From: Hemicordylus capensis
Taxonomy: Eukaryota; Chordata; Lepidosauria; Squamata; Cordylidae
Length of the DNA stretch: 64,000 nt
Assembly (NCBI RefSeq): GCF_027244095.1
Contig: NC_069658.1
Span: 417,720,687-417,784,686 of the forward strand
Direction of reading: 5' to 3'
Positions 31,080-40,489 of the stretch are shown here, piece by piece (within the stretch, counting starts at the first letter, position 1; every line of letters begins with the position of its first letter). The translations under genes and the position numbers were made by a program. Under the pieces are notes generated by a model, which worked only from the letters and a program-made list of their open reading frames with translations, was not told the DNA's origin and searched no databases.

Positions 31080-32625
31080 TATTCTTCTATCTCCCTACCC
31101 GAGCTGGAGCAGGTAGTCTCGGAGGTGTCTTTGCGTTTCCCCAAGCTTAGAATGTTGGGGGCCTTCAATGTCTGCACAGAGGTCCCCCTTGTAGGAGTGG
31201 CTCAGGATTCCATGGCCTCCATGGCAACCATGGGCCCATCTCAGCTGGTATTGGGCCCTATCATGTGGAAAGACATACTCTGGATCTGAGTTTTGCTGAC
31301 CAGGGAATAAATAATCTGGAGGTGGGGGAATCTGAGATAACTCCCTTGCCATGAACAGGACAGATCATCATCTGGTGGGGTTTAGTTTGACTGCTTCATC
31401 TACCCTCTGCAGGGGTGGTGGACCAATTAAAATGGTCCATCCCCGGAGGCTTATGGATCCGCTCAGTTTCCAGACAGCCCTCAGGGAGTTTCCAGTGTCC
31501 AGAGCTGGCAACTCTATCAAGGTCCTGGTGAATTTCTGGAATATGGAGGCAGCCAGGCTATTCACAGGCACTCCTAAACGCCCTCTCCAGCTTGGTGGAG
31601 TCCGTTCTGCTCATAAGTTTTCCTCAGAGCTTAGGGCAATGAAACAACTTGGATGATGGCTGGAATGATGTTGGAGAAAGAGTTGTGATGAATCTGACCA
31701 AACATGGGCTAGAGCCCATTTTAGGGACTACTCTGTGGTGGTGGGGGCAGCAAAGAAACACTTTTTCTCCACCTCCGTTGCATATGCTCAGTGCAGACTA
31801 GCGGAGCTGTTCCGTGTATCAAAGGAATTGCTCCACACGTCCCCCGAGGTAATGGGGGAGGAACCATCTACATCCCATCGTGATCAGTTTACATGTCACT
31901 TTGCAGATAAAGTTGCTTGCATCTGTGCTGGCCTGGACTCCAGGTTTTGGCAGTTCTGGCAGACGTGCCTCAGGTACCATCTGGTCCTATTGTGTTGGAC
32001 CCAGCTCTGCTTTTGGAAGCTCAGGTGGAGATGGTGGCCAGGGGTTCCTTTGCATGGCTGTGGCCAGTGTGCCAGCTGCGTCGCTTTCTCGAGAAGGCAT
32101 ATCTGGCCACTGTCACCCATGCCTTAATCATGTCACAGCTGGATTACTGTAATGGGGCTGCCCTTGAAGAATATTCGGAAACTGCAATTAGTTCAAAATG
32201 CCACAGCTACGATGTTTTGATCCCAGCGGGCAGCTCCAGATATTACCCCCATTTTGAAAGAGCTATATTGGCTGCCAATCTGTTTCCAGGTCCAATTCAA
32301 GGTGCTGGTTTTGACCTTTAAAGCCCTAAATGGTTTGGGTCCTGGTTACCTGAGGGACCACCTGCTACCAAGGGTTTTTGCTGGCTCAACACAAGGTCAT
32401 CAGAGAGAGGCCCTATTCTGTGTGCCAACAATGAGGGAGGCTCGCCTCTTGTGTACACGGGACAGGGCCTTCTCAGTCATTGCCCCCAGACTTTGAAATG
32501 CTCTCCTGGTGGGCCTCTGCTCCTCAGTCTCCATCACAGCTTTTAGAAAGCAAGAAATATCTTGTCTTTTTACTCAGGCCTCTAAATGAGTGTTGTTTGC
32601 TGTTGCTTCGTCTCTTATGGTTATA
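31080..32625 (+). mobile_element. L2-type LINE, left part, interrupted by a Helitron
   Basis: Pieces of ORF2 are visible on the + strand. The endonuclease end reads MLGAFNVCTEVPL with SMASMATMGPSQLVLG and, later, DHHLVGFSLT. The region after the reverse transcriptase reads LEKAYLATVTHALIMSQLDY, LKELYWLPICFQVQFKVLVL, GPGYLRDHLLPRV and CTRDRAFSVIAP. The catalytic reverse-transcriptase part is missing between about 31955 and 31975, a large internal deletion, and the reading frame is broken elsewhere. The 3' tail continues at 33402 after the Helitron. Confidence 0.8.
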
Positions 32626-33401
32626 CAAGTATTTTTCAGCCCATTAATTTAACGGGCCCTAGTCTGCACCCTCAACCACCGCCTCCTCCCACCTGGGCCC
32701 ACCGCCTCCTTCGGCCAGGGCCGGCGCCATCCGGGGCCGCCGCCGGCCTCCCCGGCCGGCCCAGGCCCCCCACCACCTCAGGCCTCCCACCTCAGGCCCC
32801 CCGCCACCTCAGGGCTCCCTTACCCTTCCCACGGCCGGTCCGGTTCCGTGGCCGCCGCCTCCGGGCTTCCCGCGGTGGCCGCCACCGCCAACAAACCCAG
32901 TCCTCCCGCCCCAGCCACCGCCGCCAGCGGGCTCAGTCTCCCGCCGTGGCAGCTGCCACCAGCAGGCCCAGTCTCCTTGCAGCCACTGCCGCCACCATCG
33001 GGGCCAGTCGCCCCGCCGCGGCGGCTGCCACCAGCAGGGCCCGCCGGCCCACCGTGGCCACTGCCGCCTCATTCGCACTCCCGCCGTGGCGGAGCCGGAT
33101 CCGCTGCCGCCGTTGCTCCTCGCTGCTGCTTCTGTTTTTCCCGGTCCCCCTGCTTCTGTTAACACTCCCGGGTTGTTATTTTTTTGCCCCTGCTGCTCTC
33201 CCGGTTTCTCCGCTGCTGGCACAGCCCTCCCGGTTCCCCCGCTGCCACCTCAGTCCTCCCCATTCCCCCGCTGCTGCTGCTGCTTTTCCCGGTCCCCCTG
33301 CCGCTGAACAACATGGCCGCCCGTGTCTGCTCAGAACGGCCGAGAAAGACACGGGCCGAAGACAGGCACGGGATCACGGACTACCATATTATTATAGAGG
33401 A
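32626..33401 (-). mobile_element. Non-autonomous Helitron, GC-rich, nested in LINE
   Basis: On the - strand it begins TCCTCTATAATAATATGG, preceded by A. It ends with the hairpin sequence GCCCGTTAAATTAATGGGC, then TGAAAAATACTTG, followed by T. An AT insertion point, 5' TC, a 3' hairpin about 10 bases from the end and no target duplication are Helitron hallmarks; the final CTTG differs from the usual CTRR. The body is about 75% G+C with CCGCCG/CAGCAG-type repeats, giving long meaningless open frames. It splits one LINE into 31080-32625 and 33402-33560. Confidence 0.6.
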
Positions 33402-33560
33402 TTGCACATGTTTTTTAAACTTTTAATTAGATTTGTATTTTTTTATTCCATTTTGATTCTTATTGTGTAGTTTATTATTATTATTTCACATTTCAAATGT
33501 TTTGTAAACCGCCTTGAGATTGTTTTAATGAAAGGCAGTATAAAAATTCAGCAGCAAAAC
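33402..33560 (+). mobile_element. L2-type LINE 3' tail, continuation after the Helitron
   Basis: TTTTGTAAACCGCCTTGAG and ATTGTTTTAATGAAAGGCAG form the standard tail of the L2-type LINE whose body ends at 32625. The match in order and strand shows the two parts were one insertion. Confidence 0.75.
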
Positions 33561-33627
33561 AAACAAAAATGGTCGCCACTGTTTTTAATAGTTGCTTTAA
33601 CAATTTTAAAATACTTTTGTTGCTTAA

Positions 33628-33630
<3 letters not shown>

Positions 33631-33678
<48 letters not shown>
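33631..33678. repeat. (GT)n microsatellite beside meteorin-like exon 2
   Basis: About 24 GT units. The transcript of the - strand gene carries (CA)n about 91 nt inside intron 2 from the exon 2 donor. Confidence 0.97.
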
Positions 33679-33680
<2 letters not shown>

Positions 33681-33769
33681 CATGTACTTTGCCTCAAGCA
33701 TCCAGAAAGGCAGGATACACACTGGAATAAAATAAAGTGATTAAAAACGACCTCCAGTCCCAGACTTAC

Positions 33770-34179
33770 CTTCTACGAGGGCCATTTTCTGGTAGTCCAG
33801 GCCTGTGGTGCTCTGGTTGCTAAGCAACTCATACTGGAAACTGGCTGTCCTGCGGCTGATGTCCCTCTGAGGACTGGCTTGGAGGAAGAGGGCCACCCGC
33901 TGAGGTGTGTGGGTGCTGAAGCAGGACACATGGTTCAGGCGGGATTCCTCCACTTCACTCAACAGCAGGTGCAGCTGCCCATCATGCTCCACGTAGATGT
34001 TGGCCCCTTGGAAGTTGCTGGATGGCTTGATGCAGACAGTGGTGTGTCGGGCGCTCGACAGGTTGGGCTCCAAGATGACCCGGAGGGCCCGTGCTGGGTA
34101 CATCCACTCCAAGAAGCCCTCAGTACAGCGGAGGTGGACCTGCTCCACAGCACGGGAGTGAGGCTCCCAGCTCAAGCCA
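33770..34179 (-). CDS. METRNL: Meteorin-like gene, exon 2
   Basis: A 410-nt exon on the - strand lies between a TATTTTTCCAG acceptor and a GTAAGT donor. It reads GLSWEPHSRAVEQVHLRC, LEWMYPARALRVILEPN, SSARHTTVCIKPS, GANIYVEHDGQLHLLL and FLQASPQRDISRRTASFQYE. Human METRNL has AVEWMYPTGALIVNLRPN, PARHLTVCIRS, GANIYLEKTGELRLLV and TPQQDIGRRTTGFQYE. Three cysteines (LRC, VCI, SCF) match the family pattern. No break is seen. Confidence 0.94.
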
Positions 34180-34383
34180 CTGGAAAAATAATGGCATCAA
34201 CAACCATGTTTAGATGGGACATGAGAGATAAGGGAGCAGTCAGAGGAAGGGAGATTTCAGTTTATGGGACCTCAGAGCCTGCCCACGCTCTGTGGTCGTT
34301 TGGGGAGGCCCTCGGCATATGCTGCCTTTTTCGGGGGGATGTTCGGCAGCACACAAGAGGGCTTCTTCCTTAATGGTGCCCAG

Positions 34384-35150
34384 GTTTATTTTTTATTTAT
34401 TTTATTGTTGAATTGATATACCGCCTTTCATTAAAAACAACCCCAAGGCGGTTTACAAAAGTTAAAAAAACATACAATAAAAATGACAATTAAAATATTA
34501 AGCTAAAAATATAAAACAAATCTAATTTAAAAACTATAAAAATACAAGCATAAAACCTATAAATGAGTAAAAACACATAGAAGCAGAGGTAGAAACAGTC
34601 ATGTAAAAGCCTGGGTAAAAAGCCAAGATTTAAGAAGCTTTCTAAAAACTGTGATGGAGTCCAAGGAGCGAATGGCCACTGGGAGAGCATTCCAAAGTCT
34701 GGGGGAAGCAACAGAGAAGGCCCTGTCCCGAGTGCACGGCAGCCGGGCCTCCTTCATTGCAGGCACCCGGAGCTGAGCCCCCTCAGATGATCTTGTCAAG
34801 CGGGCAGCAACCTTTGGGAGCAGGCGGTCCCTCAGATACCCCGGGCCCAAACTGTTAAGGCCTTTAAAGGTCAAAACCAGCGCCTTGAACTGGACCCGGA
34901 AACGAACTGGCAGCCAGTGCAGCTCTTTCAGGATGGGTGTGATGTGCTCCCACCGGGCAGCTCCGGATAAAAACCCTAGCTGCCGCATTTTGCACTAGCT
35001 GCAGTTTCCGGATATTCTTCAAGGGCAGCCCCACGTAGAGCGCGTTACAGTAATCCAGCCGTGACGTGACTAAGGCATGGGTAACCGTGGCCAGATCTGC
35101 CTTCTCGAGAAGGCAGAGAGTTGAGCCTCCTGAGGCAGGAAGTCCCACAT
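34384..35150 (-). mobile_element. L2-type LINE 3' part
   Basis: The - strand codes LEKADLATVTHALVTSRLDY, LKELHWLPVRFRVQFKALVL, GPGYLRDRLLPKVAARL, CTRDRAFSVASPRLWNALP and SWLFTQAFT, the C-terminal tail of an L2/CR1-group ORF2. A 3' UTR ends in AAGGCGGTATATCAATTCAA. It is cleaner than the copy at 31080, with one visible frame change near 34985. The 5' end is truncated, as usual for LINEs. Confidence 0.85.
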
Positions 35151-35189
35151 CTTGCCCCTGCTGTTTCCTGCTTCTGTCGATAGGTGAAA

Positions 35190-35670
35190 AACAGTTTGGT
35201 TTTTTTTTTTAAAGGTGGCTTTTTAATAGTATTGATTTACTTATTCTGTACCATTTTAGTGGATATTGCCTGCTGCTTTCTCTCATCGGTTTCAAAATAG
35301 TTTGTAATTATGGATTTATTACTATTTTAGTTTGTGTGTGTTTATAATGTGGGTACACTATATTGTGCATTCTCGAAAAGTTGGGATATACATATTTTCA
35401 ATAAATAAACAATAGATATTCCCACCAGCATCATCAGTCCAGACTCTAATAGGGCTCCTACACTGAAGAAGTGCACAGAACTGATCCTTTCACTCAAGTT
35501 TGGCTTTTTCCAATCGCTGTGCTGCTGTGACAGGAGAACTCACGACACTCTTAAATGGCACAGGAACCTCAGAGTATGGATCGGGCAACCCTATTTCACA
35601 ATGACACCCCAAAACAACCCTACCCATCCAGCCACTATGAACAGTTCTTCCCTCCCCACCAAACTGGTTT
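35190..35670. other. Meteorin-like intron 1, with a LINE-like tail
   Basis: An AT-rich segment ends GGGATATACATATTTTCAAT AAATAAAC at about 35415, like a LINE tail. The rest is unrecognised. Confidence 0.4.
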
Positions 35671-35671
35671 T

Positions 35672-35950
35672 ATAAACCAGTGTGGTGTAGTGGTTAGAGT
35701 GCTGGACTAGGAGCCAGTGTGGTGTAGTGGTTAGAGTGCTGGACTAGGACTGGGGAGATCCGAGTTCAAATCCCCATTCAGCCATAAAACTAGCTGGGTG
35801 ACTCTGGGCCAGTCACTTCTCTCTCAGCCTAACCTACTTCACAGGGTTGTTGTGAAAGAGAAACTCAAGTATGTAGTACACCGCTCAGGGCTCCTTGGAG
35901 GAAGAGCGGGATAAAAATGTAATCATCATCATCATCATCATCATCATCCC
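35672..35950 (+). repeat. CORE-SINE (MIR-like) with tandemly doubled tRNA head
   Basis: The head CCAGTGTGGTGTAGTGGTTA ... GTGCTGGACTAGGA occurs twice in a row, 35675-35710 and 35711-35746, giving two A boxes. The B box is GAGTTCAAATCCCC. The core GGTGACTCTGGGCCAGTCAC and tail CACCGCTCAGGGCTCCTTGG are intact, and the element ends in (ATC)n. A single-head copy lies at 47895. Confidence 0.9.
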
Positions 35951-37379
35951 TTCCAAGTTTCAACAGTAACCTTCTGAAGCTCTATTTGTGCAAGCACTGC
36001 AACTTTCACCCCATCCTGCAGCTGCAATCTGCACATCTTGTATGTGCTTATGTGCACATAAAATGACACAGAATGAGTATTGTAAGGCGAAGCTCAATGC
36101 CATTAACTTTTAACCTAGCTAGGACATTCTCACTTAGACTGGAACTCTGCATGCAGCAATGAATGGATGGACAACAGCACTCTCAGCATGAGCAGTACCA
36201 ATAACCTCTTCAGGAGCGGAGGGCCTGCATCAAAGCAAACCACACCAACCATCTGATTGGCGTGTGTGTTCCTTTAGGGGTACATGTATCTCTGGATTGG
36301 AGTTATAGCCAGGTATAGCAGTTTCGCCAGTGCCACTGATTAAGTCAGTCTTTGGTCCAAGGCAGGCAAGAGGCTGCAGGCAAATGCAACACTCAGCCAG
36401 CCAAACACTACAATGCACATTTTACAGGTGCAAGTTCAAATAGCTAATGCCCTCAGCATCTACAAGTATTTCAGAATACAGATCTGAGCTGCACACTTTT
36501 ATTTAGCCAATTCGTGCATTTTGATCAGACCACCAGTTCAGATCAAAATTCAAGTCTTAACATACATTTAGAAACCATGTGTTGTTAGTCTATATTATTA
36601 AAATTTTATTATAAACAACTAATGAAAAACTAACAATACACTGAAGTTGTGTTGAGGCAGGATACATACCTAAAATAAACACATCAATACAGCAAATACT
36701 GCATAGATTTAGGGCAGGGTCCAGGCAAAATTCAGCCTTTTAAAGTCCTACTGATTTCAGTGGGAGAATTAAGCTTAATCTGTAAAACTAAAGGGACTCA
36801 CAGCTCAATCCTGTGCATATTTATTCAGAAAAAAATCCAGTTAAGTTCAATGGGACTTGCGTCCCAAGTTAAGTGTGCAGGAGACTGCAACCCCAAACAC
36901 TTTGGCAGGACCATGCTTTTTAATCTTCAGATACTCAAAAACATAACTTTAAATGTATTTGCAAAATGTAGATTAGTTCCAGTCAGTTCAAAAGAAGTTG
37001 CAATTAATTGTAATAATAATAAATATAATAATTTTAAAAACTTAATTGAATTACAGCACAATCCAGCCAAAGTTAAGCACTTTTACATCCCATCAGTTTC
37101 CTTGGGAAAGGTTTATGCACATGTTTAACTCTGCCACAGAAACTGCACTCGTAATTCTTACTGTCACCAGTTCGATTTAATGCAGATTCTGATTCTGAAG
37201 TCATTGGAAGCGAGGAATCCCGGCTTCTAAGTCAGTGGCTCCAGTCGATTACAGGTATTCATAAAATGTAGATGCAGTCACTCGTGGTAAATTTTTCATA
37301 ACACCATAACAAAGCGTCTGCCATTTTCGCGCTATTTACATGAAGTTGGGTTTCAGATATTGCAAGTTCTTTGCGGCTG
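35951..37379. other. Meteorin-like intron 1, repeat scraps
   Basis: Contains degenerate pieces of the GCAATCC...CCCATTGA family at about 36720-36900 (AATCCAGTTAAGTTCAATGG). No exon of the meteorin-like gene is missing. Otherwise nothing is recognised. Confidence 0.45.
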
Positions 37380-37880
37380 AGGATCCGCATTCAAATGTGG
37401 ATGGAGTCAGGGGAACGGGCAGCCCAAAGCGGTTCGTGTGGGTGAAAACTAAGTCAGTCCAAGCGAAAGCCACTCTTGACGCCACCAGCAGCAGCAGCAG
37501 GACAGTCCTCCTAGGACAGCCCTGCTTGTCCTCCCTTGGGATCGGCCCCCGTTTGGCTTGCGCCTCGACAGCGCCTGCGTGCTTACCTGCCCTTCCAGCT
37601 GCAGTAGTCGGTGGCGCATCGCTGCCCCACCAGCAAGACCAGCACGAGAGGGAGCGCCGAGCGCCGCCTGCTCCACGACGCCTCCCGCCCCTGGGACATA
37701 GGGTGGGTCGGGCAGCCTCTGCTCGAGCCAGCGTGGAGCGCCTGCAAGAACACTCTCCCCGCGCGAGAAGGAAAAGTCCGAGCGGCTGGGCGGGAGAGAG
37801 CGGCGTGGTGGTGGTGGTGGTGGTCTGTGTGTGCCGCAGCCAGAGGGAATGAAATGGGCAACCCGGAGGAGTCCCACCCC
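37380..37880. promoter_or_regulatory. GC-rich CpG block around meteorin-like exon 1
   Basis: The region surrounding exon 1 is clearly richer in G+C and CpG than its flanks, for example GGATCGGCCCCCG, GGGAGCGCCGAGCGCC and CCCGCGCGAG. This is typical of a vertebrate CpG-island promoter. Transcription would run on the - strand. No TATA box or exact start site can be assigned. A short (GGT)n run lies at 37805-37825. Confidence 0.6.
37587..37699 (-). CDS. METRNL: Meteorin-like gene, exon 1 with signal peptide
   Basis: The ATG at 37699 (- strand) starts MSQGREASWSRRR and a hydrophobic core SALPLVLVLLVGQ, with likely signal cleavage after RCA. Mature TDYCSWKG then runs into the GTAAGC donor at 37586. 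With exon 2 this becomes CSWKGSGLSWE, against CSWKGSGLTHE in human METRNL, which fixes the frame and the exon. Further in-frame ATGs lie upstream, but this start gives a normal short signal peptide. The four exons (113, 410, 60 and 317 nt) total 900 nt, or 299 residues plus stop; human METRNL has 311. Confidence 0.88.
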
Positions 37881-38407
37881 CTCCCCAGCTGCGTTTGAAG
37901 GAGTCTAATCTGCGGTTGAGTTGACAGATGTCCCTGATTTCCAAGAACTCCCACTCACTCCAGCAGGCCATACACTGCACAGCGTCAAGCATAAGGGCTG
38001 CTCTTTGTTTCAGAGCCCCAGCCTCGGCACCTACATATGGGGCCGCCGCAAAGCATTCCCAAGATGATTGAATGTTGTTGATCATACGTGAGGGTTTGGC
38101 TGTTGGGGGGATGGACGTCTAGGGTGTGATTCTAAATACTTGACACCACCACCACTCCCGCTGCTGCCTTTCGAACCCCCACGATGGTAGAAATACTCCA
38201 TATTGTGGTGACTGTATGCTGTGCTCATTTATTCTGCAATCACTTGTCTTCCCCACTGATTTCAAATCCAAAATGGTGTTTGTTCTTTAACTCAAAGGGC
38301 AAACAGCATCTTGGATTATAAATCAAAGGAGGACAGGCTATTGCAAAATAAATGGACAACATGTACATAATTGTTCTACGATATGTTACTAACAAGTACA
38401 AATACGA

Positions 38408-38660
38408 TGGATATTTATATACCGCTTTTCAACAGAAGTTCCCAAAGCGGTTTGCATAGATATAAATAAATAAATAAAATGGCTCCCTGTCCCCAAAGGG
38501 CTCATAATCTTAAAAAAAAAAAAAAAAGATGATAGCCACTGGAAGAATGCTGTGCTGGGGATGGATAGGGCCAGTTGCTCTCCCCCTGCTAAATAAAGAG
38601 AGCTGCCACTTTTAAAAGGTGCCTCTTTGCTCTGTTAGTTAAAAAGGTGCCTAGCTGCTT
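38408..38660 (-). repeat. LINE 3' end fragment (same family as 9091)
   Basis: ATATTTATATACCGCTTTTC, CCCAAAGCGGTTTGCATAG, GGCTCCCTGTCCCCAAAGGG and CTCTCCCCCTGCTAAATAAA line up with 9091-9350, with a poly-A run at 38513. Confidence 0.65.
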
Positions 38661-38934
38661 TGTTACTAGCAATCATTCAAAAATATAGCCGCTTCAATGT
38701 GATATATGGTAGGCTATGTGCTCCATCGGGGGTGTAGCTATAATTGAGTGGATCTGGGTTGAAAGAATACGGAAACCACCCCTCCCTATTTTCTTCATTG
38801 TCTCCCTCAATCCAAGGGACTGCCGGGGAGAAGGGTGAACACAGGCCCCCCCATCTCCTAGCAGCTTCGCCCCTGTGCTGCGTGGTGCCTTACTGTTCAT
38901 GCTTGGGCATTTTCATGTCTGTACATCCACTGGT

Positions 38935-39101
38935 ACCTATATCTGGCAGCAGCAATATAGGAAGATGCTGAAAGGCATAATCTCATACTGCGTGGGAGGA
39001 GGCAATGGTAAACCCCTCCTGTATTCTACCAAAGACAACCACACGGCTCTGTGGTCTCCAAGAGTTGACACTGACTCAACGGCACACTTTACCTTTACCT
39101 T
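38935..39101 (+). repeat. Sauria SINE, head truncated
   Basis: GCAGCAGCAATATAGGAAGA, TTCTACCAAAGACAACCACA and GGCACACTTTACCTTTACCT are the body and BovB-type tail of the family. The tRNA-like head is missing. Confidence 0.75.
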
Positions 39102-39228
39102 GCATCAGGGACAAGTTGTATCATTCATCACCCATATACTGTATGCATATTTACCCAGAACTAAAGCTTAATGAGCTCAGTGAAACTTAATATGTCTTGT
39201 AAGTGTGCCCAGAAGGATTGTACTTTTA

Positions 39229-39316
39229 GGCTGCAATCCTATGCACACTCCCCTAGGAGGAAGCCCCATTGAATACATGGAACTTACTTCTGAGTAAGTA
39301 ATGCATAGGATCACAC
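39229..39316. mobile_element. Small palindromic MITE
   Basis: GGCTGCAATCCTATGCACAC at the left and GTAATGCATAGGATCACAC at the right are inverted repeats around GGAAGCCCCATTGAATACAT. Decayed relatives occur near 20885, 36830 and 44965. Confidence 0.65.
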
Positions 39317-40220
39317 CGTACAACATTTAACTTCTTGAGAGTAGGCGAGGGGCTGAACCTTGAAGAATGGCTACTCTGGCAACAGGCATAGATAGGCAGC
39401 ATTTTAATAAGGCATTCCAGAAACACAAAAGTAAGGACAGTGATCTGCAAAAAAATGAGAGTTGACCCCTGATCAATAGGACAGTTGGAGCATATGTAGA
39501 TTTTGTTATTCTGTGAAGTACCTCTTTTCCCACAATGTGTCCAGGGTTCAGGTGTGTTCTGAATTTGCACCTAACACTGGAGCACAGCTGCCAACTATAC
39601 AAAGTGATTGCAAAATACTAGCTGAGTGCCTTCACACATGGGTCTTACCTTTATTGTTGGCTTTCCCAGGTCTGCAAGCTGAACATAACACTGCGCTGGC
39701 TAGAATGTACGTTTTGTTTGCAAAGATCTCTCATCTGCTTTCTGTCCCATATTATTTACATTCACCCATGAGCACAAATAATGTGCAAGAACGGCCCCAA
39801 AACGTTGTTTGTGTGAAAACAGAGTGTTTACCTTCTTCTGGAACCTGGCTCTCAAAACACTGCTGTTGCTTTCTGAATTTTGAAAATGATCAAATCTGGA
39901 GTGTTCGTATGCTGCTGTTCAGGGTTGCTAGGTTGCCTCCAGGAGATTCTTCCTTTACCTTTAAATCCACTGTGGATTGCACCCGATGTATTATTATTGT
40001 TGTTATCGTGTCTAGCTGCTGTAGCCAGCAGGAATGCAACATGGGCCTCACAGCAGATAGGCAAGAAACCACAAAAGGACCAGGGTGGAAATAATCTGGA
40101 AGAGCCCTGGTGACTTTTTCTCAAAAGTAACAGATTTCAAGGAGAAGGAGGGATGGGGGGTGGGGCGGGCATCTTCTGCTTCCAAGCTGGTATGTCATAT
40201 TCAAAGCACACACACATACA
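39317..40220. other. Intergenic, nothing recognised
   Basis: No coding exon or repeat family is recognised in this stretch upstream of the meteorin-like gene. Confidence 0.45.
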
Positions 40221-40477
40221 TTAGGGATGTGCAAACAGGTTCGAATTCGTTTATCCTGCCTGCAACCTTGGAAAAGCCGCTGCCAGTCTGTGTAGACAAT
40301 AGTCTGACTCAGTATATGGCAGCTCCTTATGTTCCTATTAACTGGTTCAGCCTGATTGATGGTCAAACTGGACCGGACCTGGTTCAGGCTGACACAGAAC
40401 TGGACCGAGCCTGGTTGGTTCAAATTCAGTTCAGAATCAAACTGAACCAACCAAATTAGTTCCGTGCACACCCCTAA
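40221..40477. mobile_element. Harbinger-like MITE with an inserted fragment
   Basis: The ends TTAGGGATGTGCAAACAGG and the complement of GTGCACACCCCTAA are inverted repeats with TTA/TAA at the borders, the usual PIF/Harbinger target. Between about 40254 and 40340 lies an unrelated segment (CCGCTGCCAGTCTGTGTAGA; GGCAGCTCCTTATGTTCC) resembling a LINE/SINE tail. A relative fragment sits at 51740-51830. Confidence 0.6.
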
Positions 40478-40489
40478 ATGACTAATAGG

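Noticed and set aside
32586-33470. A 294-codon + strand frame and overlapping frames on both strands
   Set aside because: It runs from LINE tail through the GC-rich Helitron body; Pro/Ala/Arg composition comes from CCG-type repeats and no domain is present.
35924-35947. Short direct repeats as a possible CRISPR-like array
   Set aside because: It is an (ATC)n simple tail of a SINE; the genome is vertebrate.
37336-38085. A 249-codon - strand frame across the CpG block
   Set aside because: It is an alternative frame over meteorin-like exon 1 and intron 1; the true exon uses another frame, fixed by CSWKGSGL across the splice junction.
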